From Sva-07 sp963698565 (lineage in GTDB: Bacteria; Actinomycetota; Acidimicrobiia; Acidimicrobiales; Ilumatobacteraceae), in contig CAVORH010000020.1 in assembly GCA_963698565.1 (NCBI GenBank), forward strand, positions 1 through 64,000: a DNA stretch of 64,000 bases. Reading direction: 5' to 3'. The notes under the pieces are model-generated. The model did no database searches and was not told where the DNA came from. It saw only the letters and a list, made by a program, of their open reading frames with translations. Positions within the stretch are counted from its first letter, which is position 1. Each line of letters begins with the position of its first letter. Shown piece by piece: positions 25,677-35,675 of this stretch. The translations under genes were made by a program, and so were the position numbers.

Positions 25677-26442
25677 CCGCGGCGCCGAGGAACTCGGCGA
25701 GCCGTCGCTGGAAGCGGCCGACGACGGCGCCGTATCGCGTGCGGAGTTCTGCAGCAGCGGGTCCGAGCGAGAGCGACTCGGGCAGCTGCGGTTCGATCCG
25801 TAGGAAACGCTGGGCGCCGGCGAGCGAGACGAACGAGTCGACCAGCGCGCTGTCGCGGTCGTCGGTGGCGAGGAGTTCGCTCACCGCTGCGAGGCGTTCG
25901 GTGTGTCGACGTGCTTCCCGATCGAGTTCGTCCAGCGGCCACAGGCTCGCAACCAGCGCGGCTTCGTCGCCGGTCAGCATCGGTCCACGTGTCAGGACCA
26001 CGTCGGGGAGGTCCAGCGGCACGTCGATGTTGGCGGGCCGCAGCCACGTGTCGGGGCGCAACTCGCCGAACCGCGCCCCGATCACCCGCGCCCGGAAGTC
26101 GCGACGCGCAGCGACCGGCCGCCGGTCGGTGACGACCGCCGCGAGCCACCAGGTCCCGTCCCAGTCGCCCGGTGGTCCGGCCCGTCCCGCGTCCTGCTGG
26201 GCCTGACGTTCGAGCAGCCGGCCGCTCAGACGGTAGGTCCCCTCGACGTTCACCAGCTCCCCGTTCGCCACCATCCGCGAGAGCGCCGTGCGGGCGGTGC
26301 CATCGGTGATCCCGAACAGCGAGGTGAACGCCAGCAGGCGGCCGACCGGCATCGACGGCGGATGGGACCCGAGCAGCACCGACAGCACGATCGAGCGGGG
26401 ACTGAGCGGTCGGAGCTCGGAGGCGGCGCCCGGCGTGGCCAT
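25657..26442 (-). CDS. PaaX-like transcriptional regulator
   Basis: About 261 aa. The N-terminal winged helix includes PRSIVLSVLLGSHPPSMPVG and FGITDGTARTALSRMVANGE; the C-terminal part follows the PaaX order with a WWLAAVV strand. PaaX-type repressors bind acyl-CoAs such as phenylacetyl-CoA. Start ATG 26442 (MATPGAA) is preferred; ATG 26466 and 26478 are in frame but would run over the palindrome before the desaturase gene. It is divergent from the desaturase by 42 bases, so I infer it controls that gene and perhaps itself in response to an acyl-CoA. Confidence 0.8.
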   Translation of the reverse strand: MATPGAASELRPLSPRSIVLSVLLGSHPPSMPVGRLLAFTSLFGITDGTARTALSRMVANGELVNVEGTYRLSGRLLERQAQQDAGRAGPPGDWDGTWWLAAVVTDRRPVAARRDFRARVIGARFGELRPDTWLRPANIDVPLDLPDVVLTRGPMLTGDEAALVASLWPLDELDREARRHTERLAAVSELLATDDRDSALVDSFVSLAGAQRFLRIEPQLPESLSLGPAAAELRTRYGAVVGRFQRRLAEFLGAAVSTAVR

Positions 26443-26449
26443 ACGGGAA

Positions 26450-26478
26450 TTGATCACAGCGATCATCGAGTGTAACAT
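26450..26478 (+). promoter_or_regulatory. Desaturase promoter with overlapping palindrome
   Basis: -35 TTGATC (26450-26455), 17-base spacer, -10 TAACAT (26473-26478), then six bases to ATG 26485: a sigma-70-like promoter for a leaderless mRNA. TGATC-N5-GATCA (26451-26465) is an inverted repeat covering the -35, suited to repression by the divergent PaaX-like protein. Confidence 0.6.
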
Positions 26479-26484
26479 CAGCCC

Positions 26485-27462
26485 ATGACGCAGATGGCGA
26501 CTCCGGCAGTTCCGCGAACGCCGAGAACGATGGCGCCGTCGGCCGAGGCGCTGCCCGACGTCCTGCCGACCGACCGACTGAACGAGCGCGGCAAGCCGCT
26601 GCCGCCGCTGCGCAACGAACTCCGGCGCATCTCGAACCCGCGCAACGTCGTCGCGGTCGCGAGCACGCTCCTGCAGTCCTTCGGCGTCGTGATCGCGGCG
26701 GCGTGGATCAACACCTGGTGGTCGTACCTGCTGGCGTTCGTGCTGATGGTGCGGGGCCACGTGTGCCTCAACATCCTCGCCCACGAGGCGGCCCACCGGC
26801 TGTTGTTCACCAACCGTCGGGCCAACGACACCGTCGGACGTTGGCTGCTCGCGTATCCGACCTACCAGGCGATGCTCGCCTACCGACGGGCGCACTTCGC
26901 CCACCATCGTGACGAGTTGGGCCCCGACGAGCCCGACCTGGCGCTCTACACCGGGTATCCCGTGCCGGCCGACTCGTGGCGCAGGAAGTTGAAGCGCGAC
27001 GCACTCGGCATCAGCGGCTACAAGAACTTCCGGTCGCTGTACCACGCGCTCCGGCGCGGGCAGACCGAGGCCAAGGAGATCCTCGCGGTGCAGGTCGTGA
27101 TGCTCGGCGCGTCGATTCTGTTCATGCGCCCGCTGGCGTACGTCGTGTGGATCGTGTCGTGGGCGACGCTGTGGAAGGTGTCGAACCGCCTGCGGGCGAT
27201 CGCCGAGCACGGCGGCATGGTGCGCTCCAAGGACCGTCGCCTCACCACCCACGTGATCCGCCAGAGCCGTCTCGCCCGCTACTGGATGGTGCCGTACAAC
27301 ACCGGTTGGCACCTGGCTCACCATGTCGACATGGGCGTGCCGTGGCGCAACCTGCCTCGACTGCACGACGAACTCGTGCGCTCGGGTTGGGTGACCGAGG
27401 CGATCGAGTACCCCAGCTACCGCGCGTTCTGGCGAGCCGCCTCGTCCGGCCCGCCGACCTGA
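26485..27462 (+). CDS. Membrane fatty-acid desaturase
   Basis: 325 aa di-iron membrane desaturase/hydroxylase. Three histidine clusters: HEAAH (residues 100-104), HFAHH (137-141) and HLAHH in the C-terminal third (NTGWHLAHHVDMG). Hydrophobic segments lie at about 60-97 and 185-215. It probably introduces a double bond into membrane acyl chains or related lipids, using O2 and an electron donor not encoded nearby; hydroxylation or ketolation cannot be excluded. The divergent PaaX-like regulator suggests control by acyl-CoA. Confidence 0.87.
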   Translation: MTQMATPAVPRTPRTMAPSAEALPDVLPTDRLNERGKPLPPLRNELRRISNPRNVVAVASTLLQSFGVVIAAAWINTWWSYLLAFVLMVRGHVCLNILAHEAAHRLLFTNRRANDTVGRWLLAYPTYQAMLAYRRAHFAHHRDELGPDEPDLALYTGYPVPADSWRRKLKRDALGISGYKNFRSLYHALRRGQTEAKEILAVQVVMLGASILFMRPLAYVVWIVSWATLWKVSNRLRAIAEHGGMVRSKDRRLTTHVIRQSRLARYWMVPYNTGWHLAHHVDMGVPWRNLPRLHDELVRSGWVTEAIEYPSYRAFWRAASSGPPT

Positions 27463-27562
27463 AACGTCCGACTGAATGTCGGCAGCGCCGGTAGCGTTGC
27501 TCGCACCGACTCCCTCCTGTTGACGTTGCGCGAAGCGCATCGAACGGTCGAGGAGGTCGATC

Positions 27563-28249
27563 GTGGAACACCTGTCGAGACCGGACGTTCCGGCGTCGCT
27601 GGCGGAACGGACGCGTGCCTGGATCACGTGGTTCGGTGTGTCGAGGCTCGTGGCCTCGTCCGTTGCCGTCGTGGTCGTCTGTGCGGGCGCGTACTGGCTG
27701 GTTCGCACACCACCACCCCCGACGGAGGCGTCGCTGGCGATGGCGGTCGCCACCACGATCGAGCCCGACACCGGTGGTCAGCCGTCGGCGACCACGACTC
27801 CTGGCGCTGGTGCGGATTCGCCGGTGCTGGTGCACGTCGCCGGGTCGGTGATCGCTCCCGGGGTCTACGTCCTCACCCCGGGCGCTCGCGTGCGCGATGC
27901 CGTGGTGGCTGCTGGCGGCCCTGCCGCCGAGGCCGATTGGAACGCGCTGAACCTGGCCGCCGTCGTCGTCGACGGCACCCGGGTGTACGTCCCCGCAGTG
28001 GGCGAGGAGGTGGTCGAGGTCGGACCGGTCGGCGCCGGTGATGGCGCGCAGCCGGTCGGTCCGATCGATGTCAATCGGGCGAGTGTCGAGCAGCTCGAGA
28101 CCCTGCCCGGCGTCGGGCCGGCGACCGCCACGGCGATCGTGACCGAGCGTGAACGCAACGGTCCGTTCGTGAACGTCGACGATCTCGACCGTGTGCCCGG
28201 CATCGGCCCCGCCAAGCTGGCCGCTCTGCGCGACCTCGTCACGACGTGA
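27563..28249 (+). CDS. comEA: ComEA-type DNA-binding competence protein
   Basis: 228 aa. An N-terminal membrane anchor (VASSVAVVVVCAGAYWLV, about 33-50) is followed by a linker, an SLBB domain (VLVHVAGSVIAPGVYVLTPG) and a C-terminal double helix-hairpin-helix (INVNRAS-type start DVNRASVEQLETLPGVGPAT and VDDLDRVPGIGPAKLAAL). This is the classic ComEA layout, binding incoming DNA at the outer face of the membrane. GTG 27563 is preceded by an AGGAGG seven bases upstream. A TAGCGT at 27492 may be its promoter. ComEC lies 0.5 kb downstream. No pilus genes are in view. Confidence 0.9.
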   Translation: MEHLSRPDVPASLAERTRAWITWFGVSRLVASSVAVVVVCAGAYWLVRTPPPPTEASLAMAVATTIEPDTGGQPSATTTPGAGADSPVLVHVAGSVIAPGVYVLTPGARVRDAVVAAGGPAAEADWNALNLAAVVVDGTRVYVPAVGEEVVEVGPVGAGDGAQPVGPIDVNRASVEQLETLPGVGPATATAIVTERERNGPFVNVDDLDRVPGIGPAKLAALRDLVTT

Positions 28250-28276
28250 TCGTCATGACGTTGGCACCGCCCTCGG

Positions 28277-28753
28277 TCAGATCAGCGACTCGGAGATCAC
28301 GAAGGCGGCGATGCCCAGCGCCAGGCCACACCCGACCCAGATGCCCCCGCACATCCAGGCGAACTGGCGCCAGTAGTCGGACCAGGTCGCCATCGGATTG
28401 CGTGTCGCGCGACGCGACGCCAGCAGTCCCACCAGCACCCACAGCACCGCCGACGCGGCAACCGCCGGCGGATACAGACTGCGCTCGCCGAACGGTGCGC
28501 CCACGAGCAGAAGTCCAGGCGCGGCGAACACCCCACCGATCAGGCCCACCGCGCCACTCCAGGCCGCATCCGACCACCGCAGCGACAGGGAGGCGATCGC
28601 CCCGACGATGGTCGGGACCAGCAGGCCGAGCAGCGGTCCCCATCGCCGGATGCGTGTCCGGTACCAGCGGGGGCCCTCGGTGAGGGGCGCGCCGGACGGG
28701 GCGTCGTACGGCGAGGAGCTGGCGCCGGGCGGTACCGGGGTGAACGACGTCAC
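28277..28753 (-). CDS. Small integral membrane protein, unknown
   Basis: 158 aa, starting at GTG 28753. A Pro/Gly/Ser-rich N-terminus of about 35 residues is followed by four hydrophobic segments (LLGLLVPTIVGAIASLSL, GAVGLIGGVFAAPGLLL, AVAASAVLWVLVGLLA, CGGIWVGCGLALGIAAFVI). No known motif. It lies on the opposite strand between comEA and comEC, divergent from the latter by 37 bases. Role unknown. Confidence 0.7.
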   Translation of the reverse strand: MTSFTPVPPGASSSPYDAPSGAPLTEGPRWYRTRIRRWGPLLGLLVPTIVGAIASLSLRWSDAAWSGAVGLIGGVFAAPGLLLVGAPFGERSLYPPAVAASAVLWVLVGLLASRRATRNPMATWSDYWRQFAWMCGGIWVGCGLALGIAAFVISESLI

Positions 28754-28790
28754 GAGATCGTCAGGCTACGAGGAATCGGGGGTCTCCGCC

Positions 28791-30185
28791 GTGCATCCCC
28801 CGGCGGAGTACGTCGTGCTCACGGATGCCGCGATCGTGGCGCTCTCGGCCGTCACGGCACTCGCGGTCCGGTTCGCGCACCCAGGGGCGGCGATCGGTGT
28901 GGCGCTGGTGTTCGTGGTGACGGTGCGGTCGATTCGCCGCATCGCTCCGGTGTGGTTGCTGCTCGCCGTGCTGTTGGCGACGGCCGGCGCCGTGCGCTCC
29001 CAGCAGGGCTGGGCCGACCTCGCACCGGACCACCTCGGAAGGTTCGTCGGATGGGCTCGGATCGTCGACGATCCCCAGCCGTACCCGTCGAGCACGCGGG
29101 TGATCGTCGAGATCGAGGGCGAGCGGTTCGAGACGTGGGCACGCGGCCGAGCTCGACAGCAGCGCGTGATGCGCTGGCGCGGCGGCGAGTGGGTCGAGGT
29201 GAGCGGCGAACGGCGAGCGCTCGATTCCGAGCGGGCGCACCGGGTGGCTTGGCAGCACGTCGTGGGTGCGTTCGAGTTGGAGTTCGCCGCCGACGTCGAC
29301 CCGGGCGCACCGGTCGCCCGCGCATCCAACCGTGTGCGATCGACGATCGAGCGGGCGGCCGCGACGATCCCCGAGCCGTACGGAGCGCTCTATCGCGGGC
29401 TCGTCATCGGTGACGACCGCGATCAGCCACGCGACATGATCGATCGATTCCGCGCGAGCGGGCTGTCCCATCTCACTGCTGTCTCCGGACAGAACGTTGC
29501 ATTCGTGCTGGCCGCGTGCGGCCCGTTGCTGGTGCGGTTGCGTCCCTGGCCGCGGCTGGTGGCAACGCTCGGGGTCATCGCCTGGTTCGTCGTGCTCACC
29601 CGGGTCGAACCATCGATCCTGCGCGCCGGTGTGATGGCCGGGTTGTCGGCGCTCGCGTTCACCACGGGCCGCGAACGATCGCCGGTGCGGATCCTGGCGG
29701 TCGCGGTGACCGGACTGTTGCTCGTCGATCCGCTCCTCGGATGGTCGGTCGGATTCTGGCTCTCGGTCGGAGCGACCGCTGGGGTGTGCACGGTCGGGCC
29801 GTGGCTCGCTGATCGTCTGTCGGCTCTCGGCATCTTCGCACTGCCGTTGGGAATCACGCTCGGGGCGCAGGTCGGGGTGGTGCTCCCGAGCGTGCTGGTG
29901 TTCGGACGGCTGCCGCTGGTCAGCGTCGTCGCCAACCTGCTCGCCGTGCCGGTGGCCGGGATGGTCATGCTCTACGGGTTGCCGGCCGGTCTGGTGGCCG
30001 GTGCCGCCCCGAGTGCCGCTCCGGTGCTGATGTTTCCGGTGCGGCTCGGCACCCGGTGGGTCGACACGGTCGCGATCCTCGGGGCTCGCCTCGAACCCGA
30101 ACCGCCGTGGTCGTGGGTGGGGTGGGCGATCGTGGCGCTGGTCGTCGGGATGCTGGTCGGTTGGGGCAGGTTCCGCCGGCGATGA
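28791..30185 (+). CDS. comEC: ComEC/Rec2-type DNA-uptake channel, short form
   Basis: About 465 aa. N-terminal hydrophobic segments and a DUF4131/OB-like region (RFVGWARIVDDPQPYP) precede the Competence domain, whose hallmark SGLSHLTAVSGQNVAFVLAA is present, followed by about eight membrane helices. The C-terminal metallo-beta-lactamase-like domain of many ComEC proteins, thought to degrade the non-transported strand, is absent: the protein ends in WGRFRRR right after the last helix. GTG 28791 is chosen; GTG 28740 in frame would overlap the divergent gene. Expected to form the inner channel for single-stranded DNA with ComEA. Confidence 0.85.
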   Translation: MHPPAEYVVLTDAAIVALSAVTALAVRFAHPGAAIGVALVFVVTVRSIRRIAPVWLLLAVLLATAGAVRSQQGWADLAPDHLGRFVGWARIVDDPQPYPSSTRVIVEIEGERFETWARGRARQQRVMRWRGGEWVEVSGERRALDSERAHRVAWQHVVGAFELEFAADVDPGAPVARASNRVRSTIERAAATIPEPYGALYRGLVIGDDRDQPRDMIDRFRASGLSHLTAVSGQNVAFVLAACGPLLVRLRPWPRLVATLGVIAWFVVLTRVEPSILRAGVMAGLSALAFTTGRERSPVRILAVAVTGLLLVDPLLGWSVGFWLSVGATAGVCTVGPWLADRLSALGIFALPLGITLGAQVGVVLPSVLVFGRLPLVSVVANLLAVPVAGMVMLYGLPAGLVAGAAPSAAPVLMFPVRLGTRWVDTVAILGARLEPEPPWSWVGWAIVALVVGMLVGWGRFRRR

Positions 30186-30236
30186 GCCGATGCGGCGAGT
30201 GATGCGGCCGGTGATGCGGTAAGAATCGGGGTCTCC

Positions 30237-31196
30237 ATGGCGACCCACCTCCTCTGCGGCAACGACGAGTCGATCCTGCGATCGGCGGTGCACGAACTCG
30301 TCGACGACCTGGTGGGCGACGGGGATCGGTCGATGATGGTCGACGAGTTCGACAGCGACGACTACGAACTGCGCCTGGTCGTCGATGCCGCGCAGACACC
30401 GTCGTTCCTCACGGACAAGCGGGTGGTGGTCGCCCGCGATGTCGGCCGGTTCACCGCGGACGAGTTGACACCGCTGCTCGCCTACCTCGCGAATCCGCTC
30501 GACTCGTCCGATCTCGTGCTGGTCGTCTCCGGGGGGTCGGTGCCGAAGAAGCTCGGTGATGCGGTCAAGTCGATCGGCACGGTCACCAACACGTCACCTC
30601 CGTCGCGGCCGAAGGATCGTCAGGGCTGGATCTCCGATCACATCGCGGCGGCCGGGTTGCGGATCAAGCCGGATGCCGCGGCACAGCTGGGGCAGTGGCT
30701 GGGGGAGGACGCCGGCCGCCTCGACGGGATCCTCGCGACGCTCACCAGCACCTACGGCGCCGACCACGTGCTGACGTTCGCCGATGTCGAGCCGTTCCTG
30801 GGTGAAGCCGGCGGCGTACCGCCGTGGGACTTCACCGATGCCATCGACGCCGGCGACACGACCAAGGCGCTGACGTTGCTCGGCCGGATGATGCACGCTG
30901 GTGCACGGCATCCGCTGCAGATCATGGCGATCGTGCACAACCACTACGCGAACCTCGCGAAGCTCGACGGGGCGGGAGCGCGCTCGGAAGCCGACGCGAT
31001 GGCGGCCACCGGGATCAAGGCGGCGTTCCCGGCCAAGAAGGCGCTGCAGACCTACAACCGTCTCGGCTCGGCGTCGACGAAACGGGCGATCGAACTGCTG
31101 GCGCAGGCCGACCTCGACCTGCGTGGCGCGAAGGACCTCGAGCCCGAGCTCGTGATGGAGGTGCTCGTCGCCCGCCTCTCCAAACTCCGCCGCTGA
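30237..31196 (+). CDS. holA: DNA polymerase III delta subunit
   Basis: Clamp-loader wrench subunit, 319 aa, normal length. MATHLLCGNDESILRSAVHEL at the N-terminus (degenerate nucleotide site) and LLGRMMHAGARHPLQIMAIVHNHY in the collar domain are family marks. It opens the beta clamp within the DnaX complex. The position right after comEA-comEC, before rpsT on the other strand, is conserved widely in bacteria. AAGAAT (30221-30226) ten bases before the ATG is a likely -10. Confidence 0.92.
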   Translation: MATHLLCGNDESILRSAVHELVDDLVGDGDRSMMVDEFDSDDYELRLVVDAAQTPSFLTDKRVVVARDVGRFTADELTPLLAYLANPLDSSDLVLVVSGGSVPKKLGDAVKSIGTVTNTSPPSRPKDRQGWISDHIAAAGLRIKPDAAAQLGQWLGEDAGRLDGILATLTSTYGADHVLTFADVEPFLGEAGGVPPWDFTDAIDAGDTTKALTLLGRMMHAGARHPLQIMAIVHNHYANLAKLDGAGARSEADAMAATGIKAAFPAKKALQTYNRLGSASTKRAIELLAQADLDLRGAKDLEPELVMEVLVARLSKLRR

Positions 31197-31241
31197 CGCC
31201 CCCGACGATCACCCGCCCAACCCGCCCCGAAAACCGAAAAA

Positions 31242-31278
31242 TGCCCGGATCGTCGCGCTCAGCGCGCACATCCGGGCA
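31242..31278 (-). terminator. Intrinsic terminator of rpsT
   Basis: TGCCCGGAT (31242-31250) pairs with ATCCGGGCA (31270-31278), with an inner GCGCT/AGCGC stem. Read on the reverse strand, the stem is followed directly by TTTTT, CGG and TTTT. This is the one classical T-tailed terminator found in the window. It also lies just after holA on the other strand. Confidence 0.85.
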
Positions 31279-31297
31279 GATTTCGGGTGGTTCGGGG

Positions 31298-31552
31298 TCA
31301 GCCGGCGGCGTTGACCTTCTTCATCAGGCGGCTCTTCTTGCGGGCCGCAGCGTTCTTGTGCAGGATGCCCTTCGACGCAGCGCTGTCGATCCGCTTGACG
31401 GCGAGGCGGACGGCCTCGGGGTTGTCGTCGGTGCCGATCGTCTCGGTGGCGCGCTTGGTGCGCGTCTTGACCTCGGCGTTGACGGCCTTGTTGCGCTGAT
31501 GACGCTTCTCGTTGGTGAGAATCCGCTTCTTCTGGCTCTTGATGTTGGCCAT
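31298..31552 (-). CDS. rpsT: 30S ribosomal protein S20
   Basis: 84 aa basic protein binding 16S rRNA. It starts MANIKSQKKRILTNEKRHQR and has the helical bundle sequence RLAVKRIDSAASKGILHKNAAARKKSRLMKK, all standard for S20 and of normal length. It faces holA convergently and is divergent from lepA, a common arrangement. A T-tailed terminator follows. Confidence 0.96.
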   Translation of the reverse strand: MANIKSQKKRILTNEKRHQRNKAVNAEVKTRTKRATETIGTDDNPEAVRLAVKRIDSAASKGILHKNAAARKKSRLMKKVNAAG

Positions 31553-31682
31553 GGCCTCGAAACCTGTGCTTTCCGTCGATCGTCGTGTCCGCGGGCCCGG
31601 TGCCCGTCTGAACAGCCCTGGGACTCTATCGGCGGGCGCCGTGGTGCGGCAACGTGCCGCGATGAGCGGCAACGGGCCGAGA

Positions 31683-31688
31683 TAGCGT
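31683..31688 (+). promoter_or_regulatory. -10 hexamer TAGCGT before lepA
   Basis: TAGCGT ends ten bases before ATG 31699, leaving at most a few bases of 5' leader. Confidence 0.45.
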
Positions 31689-31698
31689 GGGGTCGGTC

Positions 31699-33481
<1,783 letters not shown>

Positions 33482-33483
<2 letters not shown>

Positions 33484-33524
33484 CGAGTTGAGACAGGGGG
33501 TCTGACCCCTCGTCTCAACTCGTC
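33482..33524. repeat. GGGGTC-T-GACCCC palindrome, copy 4
   Basis: Core GGGGTCTGACCCC at 33497-33509 with 13-base arms GACGAGTTGAGAC (33482-33494) and GTCTCAACTCGTC (33512-33524), exact reverse complements, and two unpaired bases on each side of the core. The left arm starts within the lepA stop codon. The next gene starts 54 bases on, on the same strand. Confidence 0.85.
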
Positions 33525-33578
33525 GCGATCGTCGCTCGGTCGGGGATCGGGTGGGCGAACCGACAACGATGGGCGCTG

Positions 33579-34799
33579 GTGTCGACCACCTTCCGCTCGC
33601 TGCAGTACCACAACGCCAGACTCTTCTTCTCGGGATTGGCGATCTCGAACGTGGGCACCTGGCTGCAGATGACCGCGATGTCGTTGCTCGTGTACCGCCT
33701 GACCGGCGAGGCGACGTCGGTCGGCATCAGTGTCGCTGCCCAGTTCCTGCCGATGCTGCTGCTCGGAGCGTGGGCCGGGGTGATCGCCGACACCTACGAC
33801 AAGCGGACGATGGCGATCATCACCCAGAGCGGCCTCGCTGCGCAGGCCCTGCTGCTCGGTGCCCTCGATCTGGCGGGCCTGGTGACGCTCCCGGTGGTCT
33901 ACATCCTGTCGCTGGTGCTCGGGATCGTCGCTGCGTTCGACAACCCGGCGCGCCGCGGACTGGTCACCGAGCTGGTGCCCACACCGGACATCCCGAACGC
34001 GACATCCCTGAACACCGCCGTCATGACCGGCTCGAGGATCTTCGGACCGGCGGTGGCCGCTGGTCTCGTGGCGACGATCGGCACGGCATGGTGCTTCATC
34101 TTCAACGGCCTGACCTTCTTCGCGATCATCTTCTCGCTCGTCGCGATCCGGCGCGAGGAGATGTTCCCGATGCCTCGGCGTCCGAAGGGCGGCAAACCGA
34201 TCCGAGAGGCGTTGCGGTTCGTTGCGAGTCGGCGCGACATGGCGATCATCTACTCGTTGCTCGTGATCGTCAGCGCCGTGGCCTTCAACCAGGCGGTCGT
34301 CCTCCCGAAGCTGGCCGACGAACGCTGGGGCGGTGAGGCGGTGTTCGGGCTGGTGCTGGCCGTGATGTCGGCGGGTTCGCTGGCCGGTTCGCTGATGACC
34401 GCTCGACACCACCAGGTCACGATGCGCTGGTTCTTCGGATCGTTGGTCGCCATGGCGCTCGCGGGATTCGGGTTGGCGTGGGCGCCGAGCCTGGCGCTCG
34501 CCTTCGTGTGGGCGGTGCCCTTCGGGTTGGGCAGCGCCGGGTTCATCGCGGGAGCGAACGCCATCGTGCAGCAGGAGTGCCCACCGGACATGCGGAGTCG
34601 ATTGCTGGCGCTCCAGGCGGTCGCCTTCCTGGGATCGACGCCCATCGGAGGACCGCTGACGGGGCTGATCGCCGACAATGTCAGCGCCGAGTGGGCGCTC
34701 GCGTACAGCAGCGTGATCAGCCTGATCTGTGTGGCGGTCGCCGCTCCGCTGTGGCGATCCCGCACCCAGCCGGTCGCCGAACTCACGCCGGCGAGCTGA
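33579..34799 (+). CDS. MFS transporter (EntS/MFS_3 type)
   Basis: 406 aa, about twelve membrane helices. N-terminal FRSLQYHNARLFFSGLAISNVGTWLQ and the loop motif GVIADTYDKR (motif A-like) are typical of the MFS_3 branch that includes enterobactin exporter EntS and macrolide pumps. The central loop is KGGKPIREAL. GTG 33579 is used. Probably an exporter; no ligand or regulator is evident nearby. Confidence 0.85.
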   Translation: MSTTFRSLQYHNARLFFSGLAISNVGTWLQMTAMSLLVYRLTGEATSVGISVAAQFLPMLLLGAWAGVIADTYDKRTMAIITQSGLAAQALLLGALDLAGLVTLPVVYILSLVLGIVAAFDNPARRGLVTELVPTPDIPNATSLNTAVMTGSRIFGPAVAAGLVATIGTAWCFIFNGLTFFAIIFSLVAIRREEMFPMPRRPKGGKPIREALRFVASRRDMAIIYSLLVIVSAVAFNQAVVLPKLADERWGGEAVFGLVLAVMSAGSLAGSLMTARHHQVTMRWFFGSLVAMALAGFGLAWAPSLALAFVWAVPFGLGSAGFIAGANAIVQQECPPDMRSRLLALQAVAFLGSTPIGGPLTGLIADNVSAEWALAYSSVISLICVAVAAPLWRSRTQPVAELTPAS

Positions 34800-34810
34800 A
34801 TCGGGTCTGT

Positions 34811-34816
34811 CAGAAT
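34811..34816 (+). promoter_or_regulatory. -10 hexamer CAGAAT
   Basis: CAGAAT ends six bases before ATG 34823, fitting the leaderless pattern in this window. Confidence 0.35.
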
Positions 34817-34822
34817 CGGGTG

Positions 34823-35197
34823 ATGTTCGCCACGACCGCCGACCTCGATGCCGCCATCGACCATGTCGCCGATGCGCCCTCCGAGATCGGGACCGTCGAG
34901 CTGATCGTCGCCCGACCGGCCAAGGGTGAACGAACGGTCCTGGCCTCGGGCGAGCTGCGGCCGGGCATCGGTCTCGTCGGGGACAACTGCCCCATCGGCA
35001 CCCGGCTCACCGTCGGCACTGCGGTGATCGAGGTCACCTCCAAGCCACACAACGGGTGTGCGAAGTTCGCCGACCGGTACGGCATCGACGCGGCCCGCTG
35101 GATCAACTCCCGCAAGGATCTCCGCCTCCGCGGCATCTGTGCGGTCGTCGTCGAACCCGGTGCGGTACGAACGGGCGACGGGATCCGCCGCTGCTGA
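34823..35197 (+). CDS. MOSC-domain-like protein
   Basis: About 124 aa, short and single-domain. The strands GTVELIVARPAKGERTVLAS and the motif KPHNGCAKFADRYG-DAARWIN hold the conserved Cys of MOSC domains, which in molybdenum-cofactor sulfurases and YiiM proteins binds or transfers sulfur. It is shorter than YiiM and lacks a ferredoxin or 3-alpha domain. Role: probably sulfur or Moco chemistry, unproven. Confidence 0.78.
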   Translation: MFATTADLDAAIDHVADAPSEIGTVELIVARPAKGERTVLASGELRPGIGLVGDNCPIGTRLTVGTAVIEVTSKPHNGCAKFADRYGIDAARWINSRKDLRLRGICAVVVEPGAVRTGDGIRRC

Positions 35198-35240
35198 TCT
35201 GCGGGTGCCCTGACGGGGTCGCCCGCGTCATGCTGGGGGA

Positions 35241-35675
35241 GTGGATCGACGTGGCCGCATCCTGGTGACCGCCGCCGTCGTCGGCGCGCTCGTTGCGCCG
35301 GTCGTGCTCGATCGCGACGGATTCCCGTTGTCGACCTATCCGATGTATTCCAGTGCCCGCGGCGAGGAGGTCACACTCGCAACCGCACAGGCGGTCGACC
35401 CCGAGGGTGGTGCGTCGACGCTGACGCTCGCGGTGATCGGCGAGAGCGACGACCCGCTCGTCGTCGCCGGCGAGTTGCGCGATGCGATCGGTGACGGACG
35501 CGCGGAGCAGCGGTGCGTCGACATCGCTGAACGGGCGTCCCGGTGGGACGGGCTCCCGCGTGACACCGTCGCGGTCGAGGTCGTCACGGAACGCCACGAC
35601 GTGGTCGCACAGGTCGAAGGCGGCGACAGCCTCGTCGAACGCACCGTCCACGCCCGCTGCGAGGTCCCGCGATGA
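35241..35675 (+). CDS. Exported or anchored protein paired with HTTM gene, unknown
   Basis: 144 aa. An N-terminal hydrophobic segment (ILVTAAVVGALVAPVVL) serves as signal or anchor, followed by the motif FPLSTYPMYS, which recurs in small proteins next to HTTM/gamma-carboxylase-like genes. The rest is a mixed domain with Cys residues near 93 and 141 (counted approximately). GTG 35241. The stop overlaps the HTTM gene by four bases, implying a joint function. Not assignable further. Confidence 0.7.
   Translation: MDRRGRILVTAAVVGALVAPVVLDRDGFPLSTYPMYSSARGEEVTLATAQAVDPEGGASTLTLAVIGESDDPLVVAGELRDAIGDGRAEQRCVDIAERASRWDGLPRDTVAVEVVTERHDVVAQVEGGDSLVERTVHARCEVPR

Noticed and set aside
26443..27771. 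N-terminal extension of the PaaX-like protein through the desaturase locus
   Set aside because: The extension is antisense to a clear desaturase with three His boxes, and PaaX family proteins start near ATG 26442.
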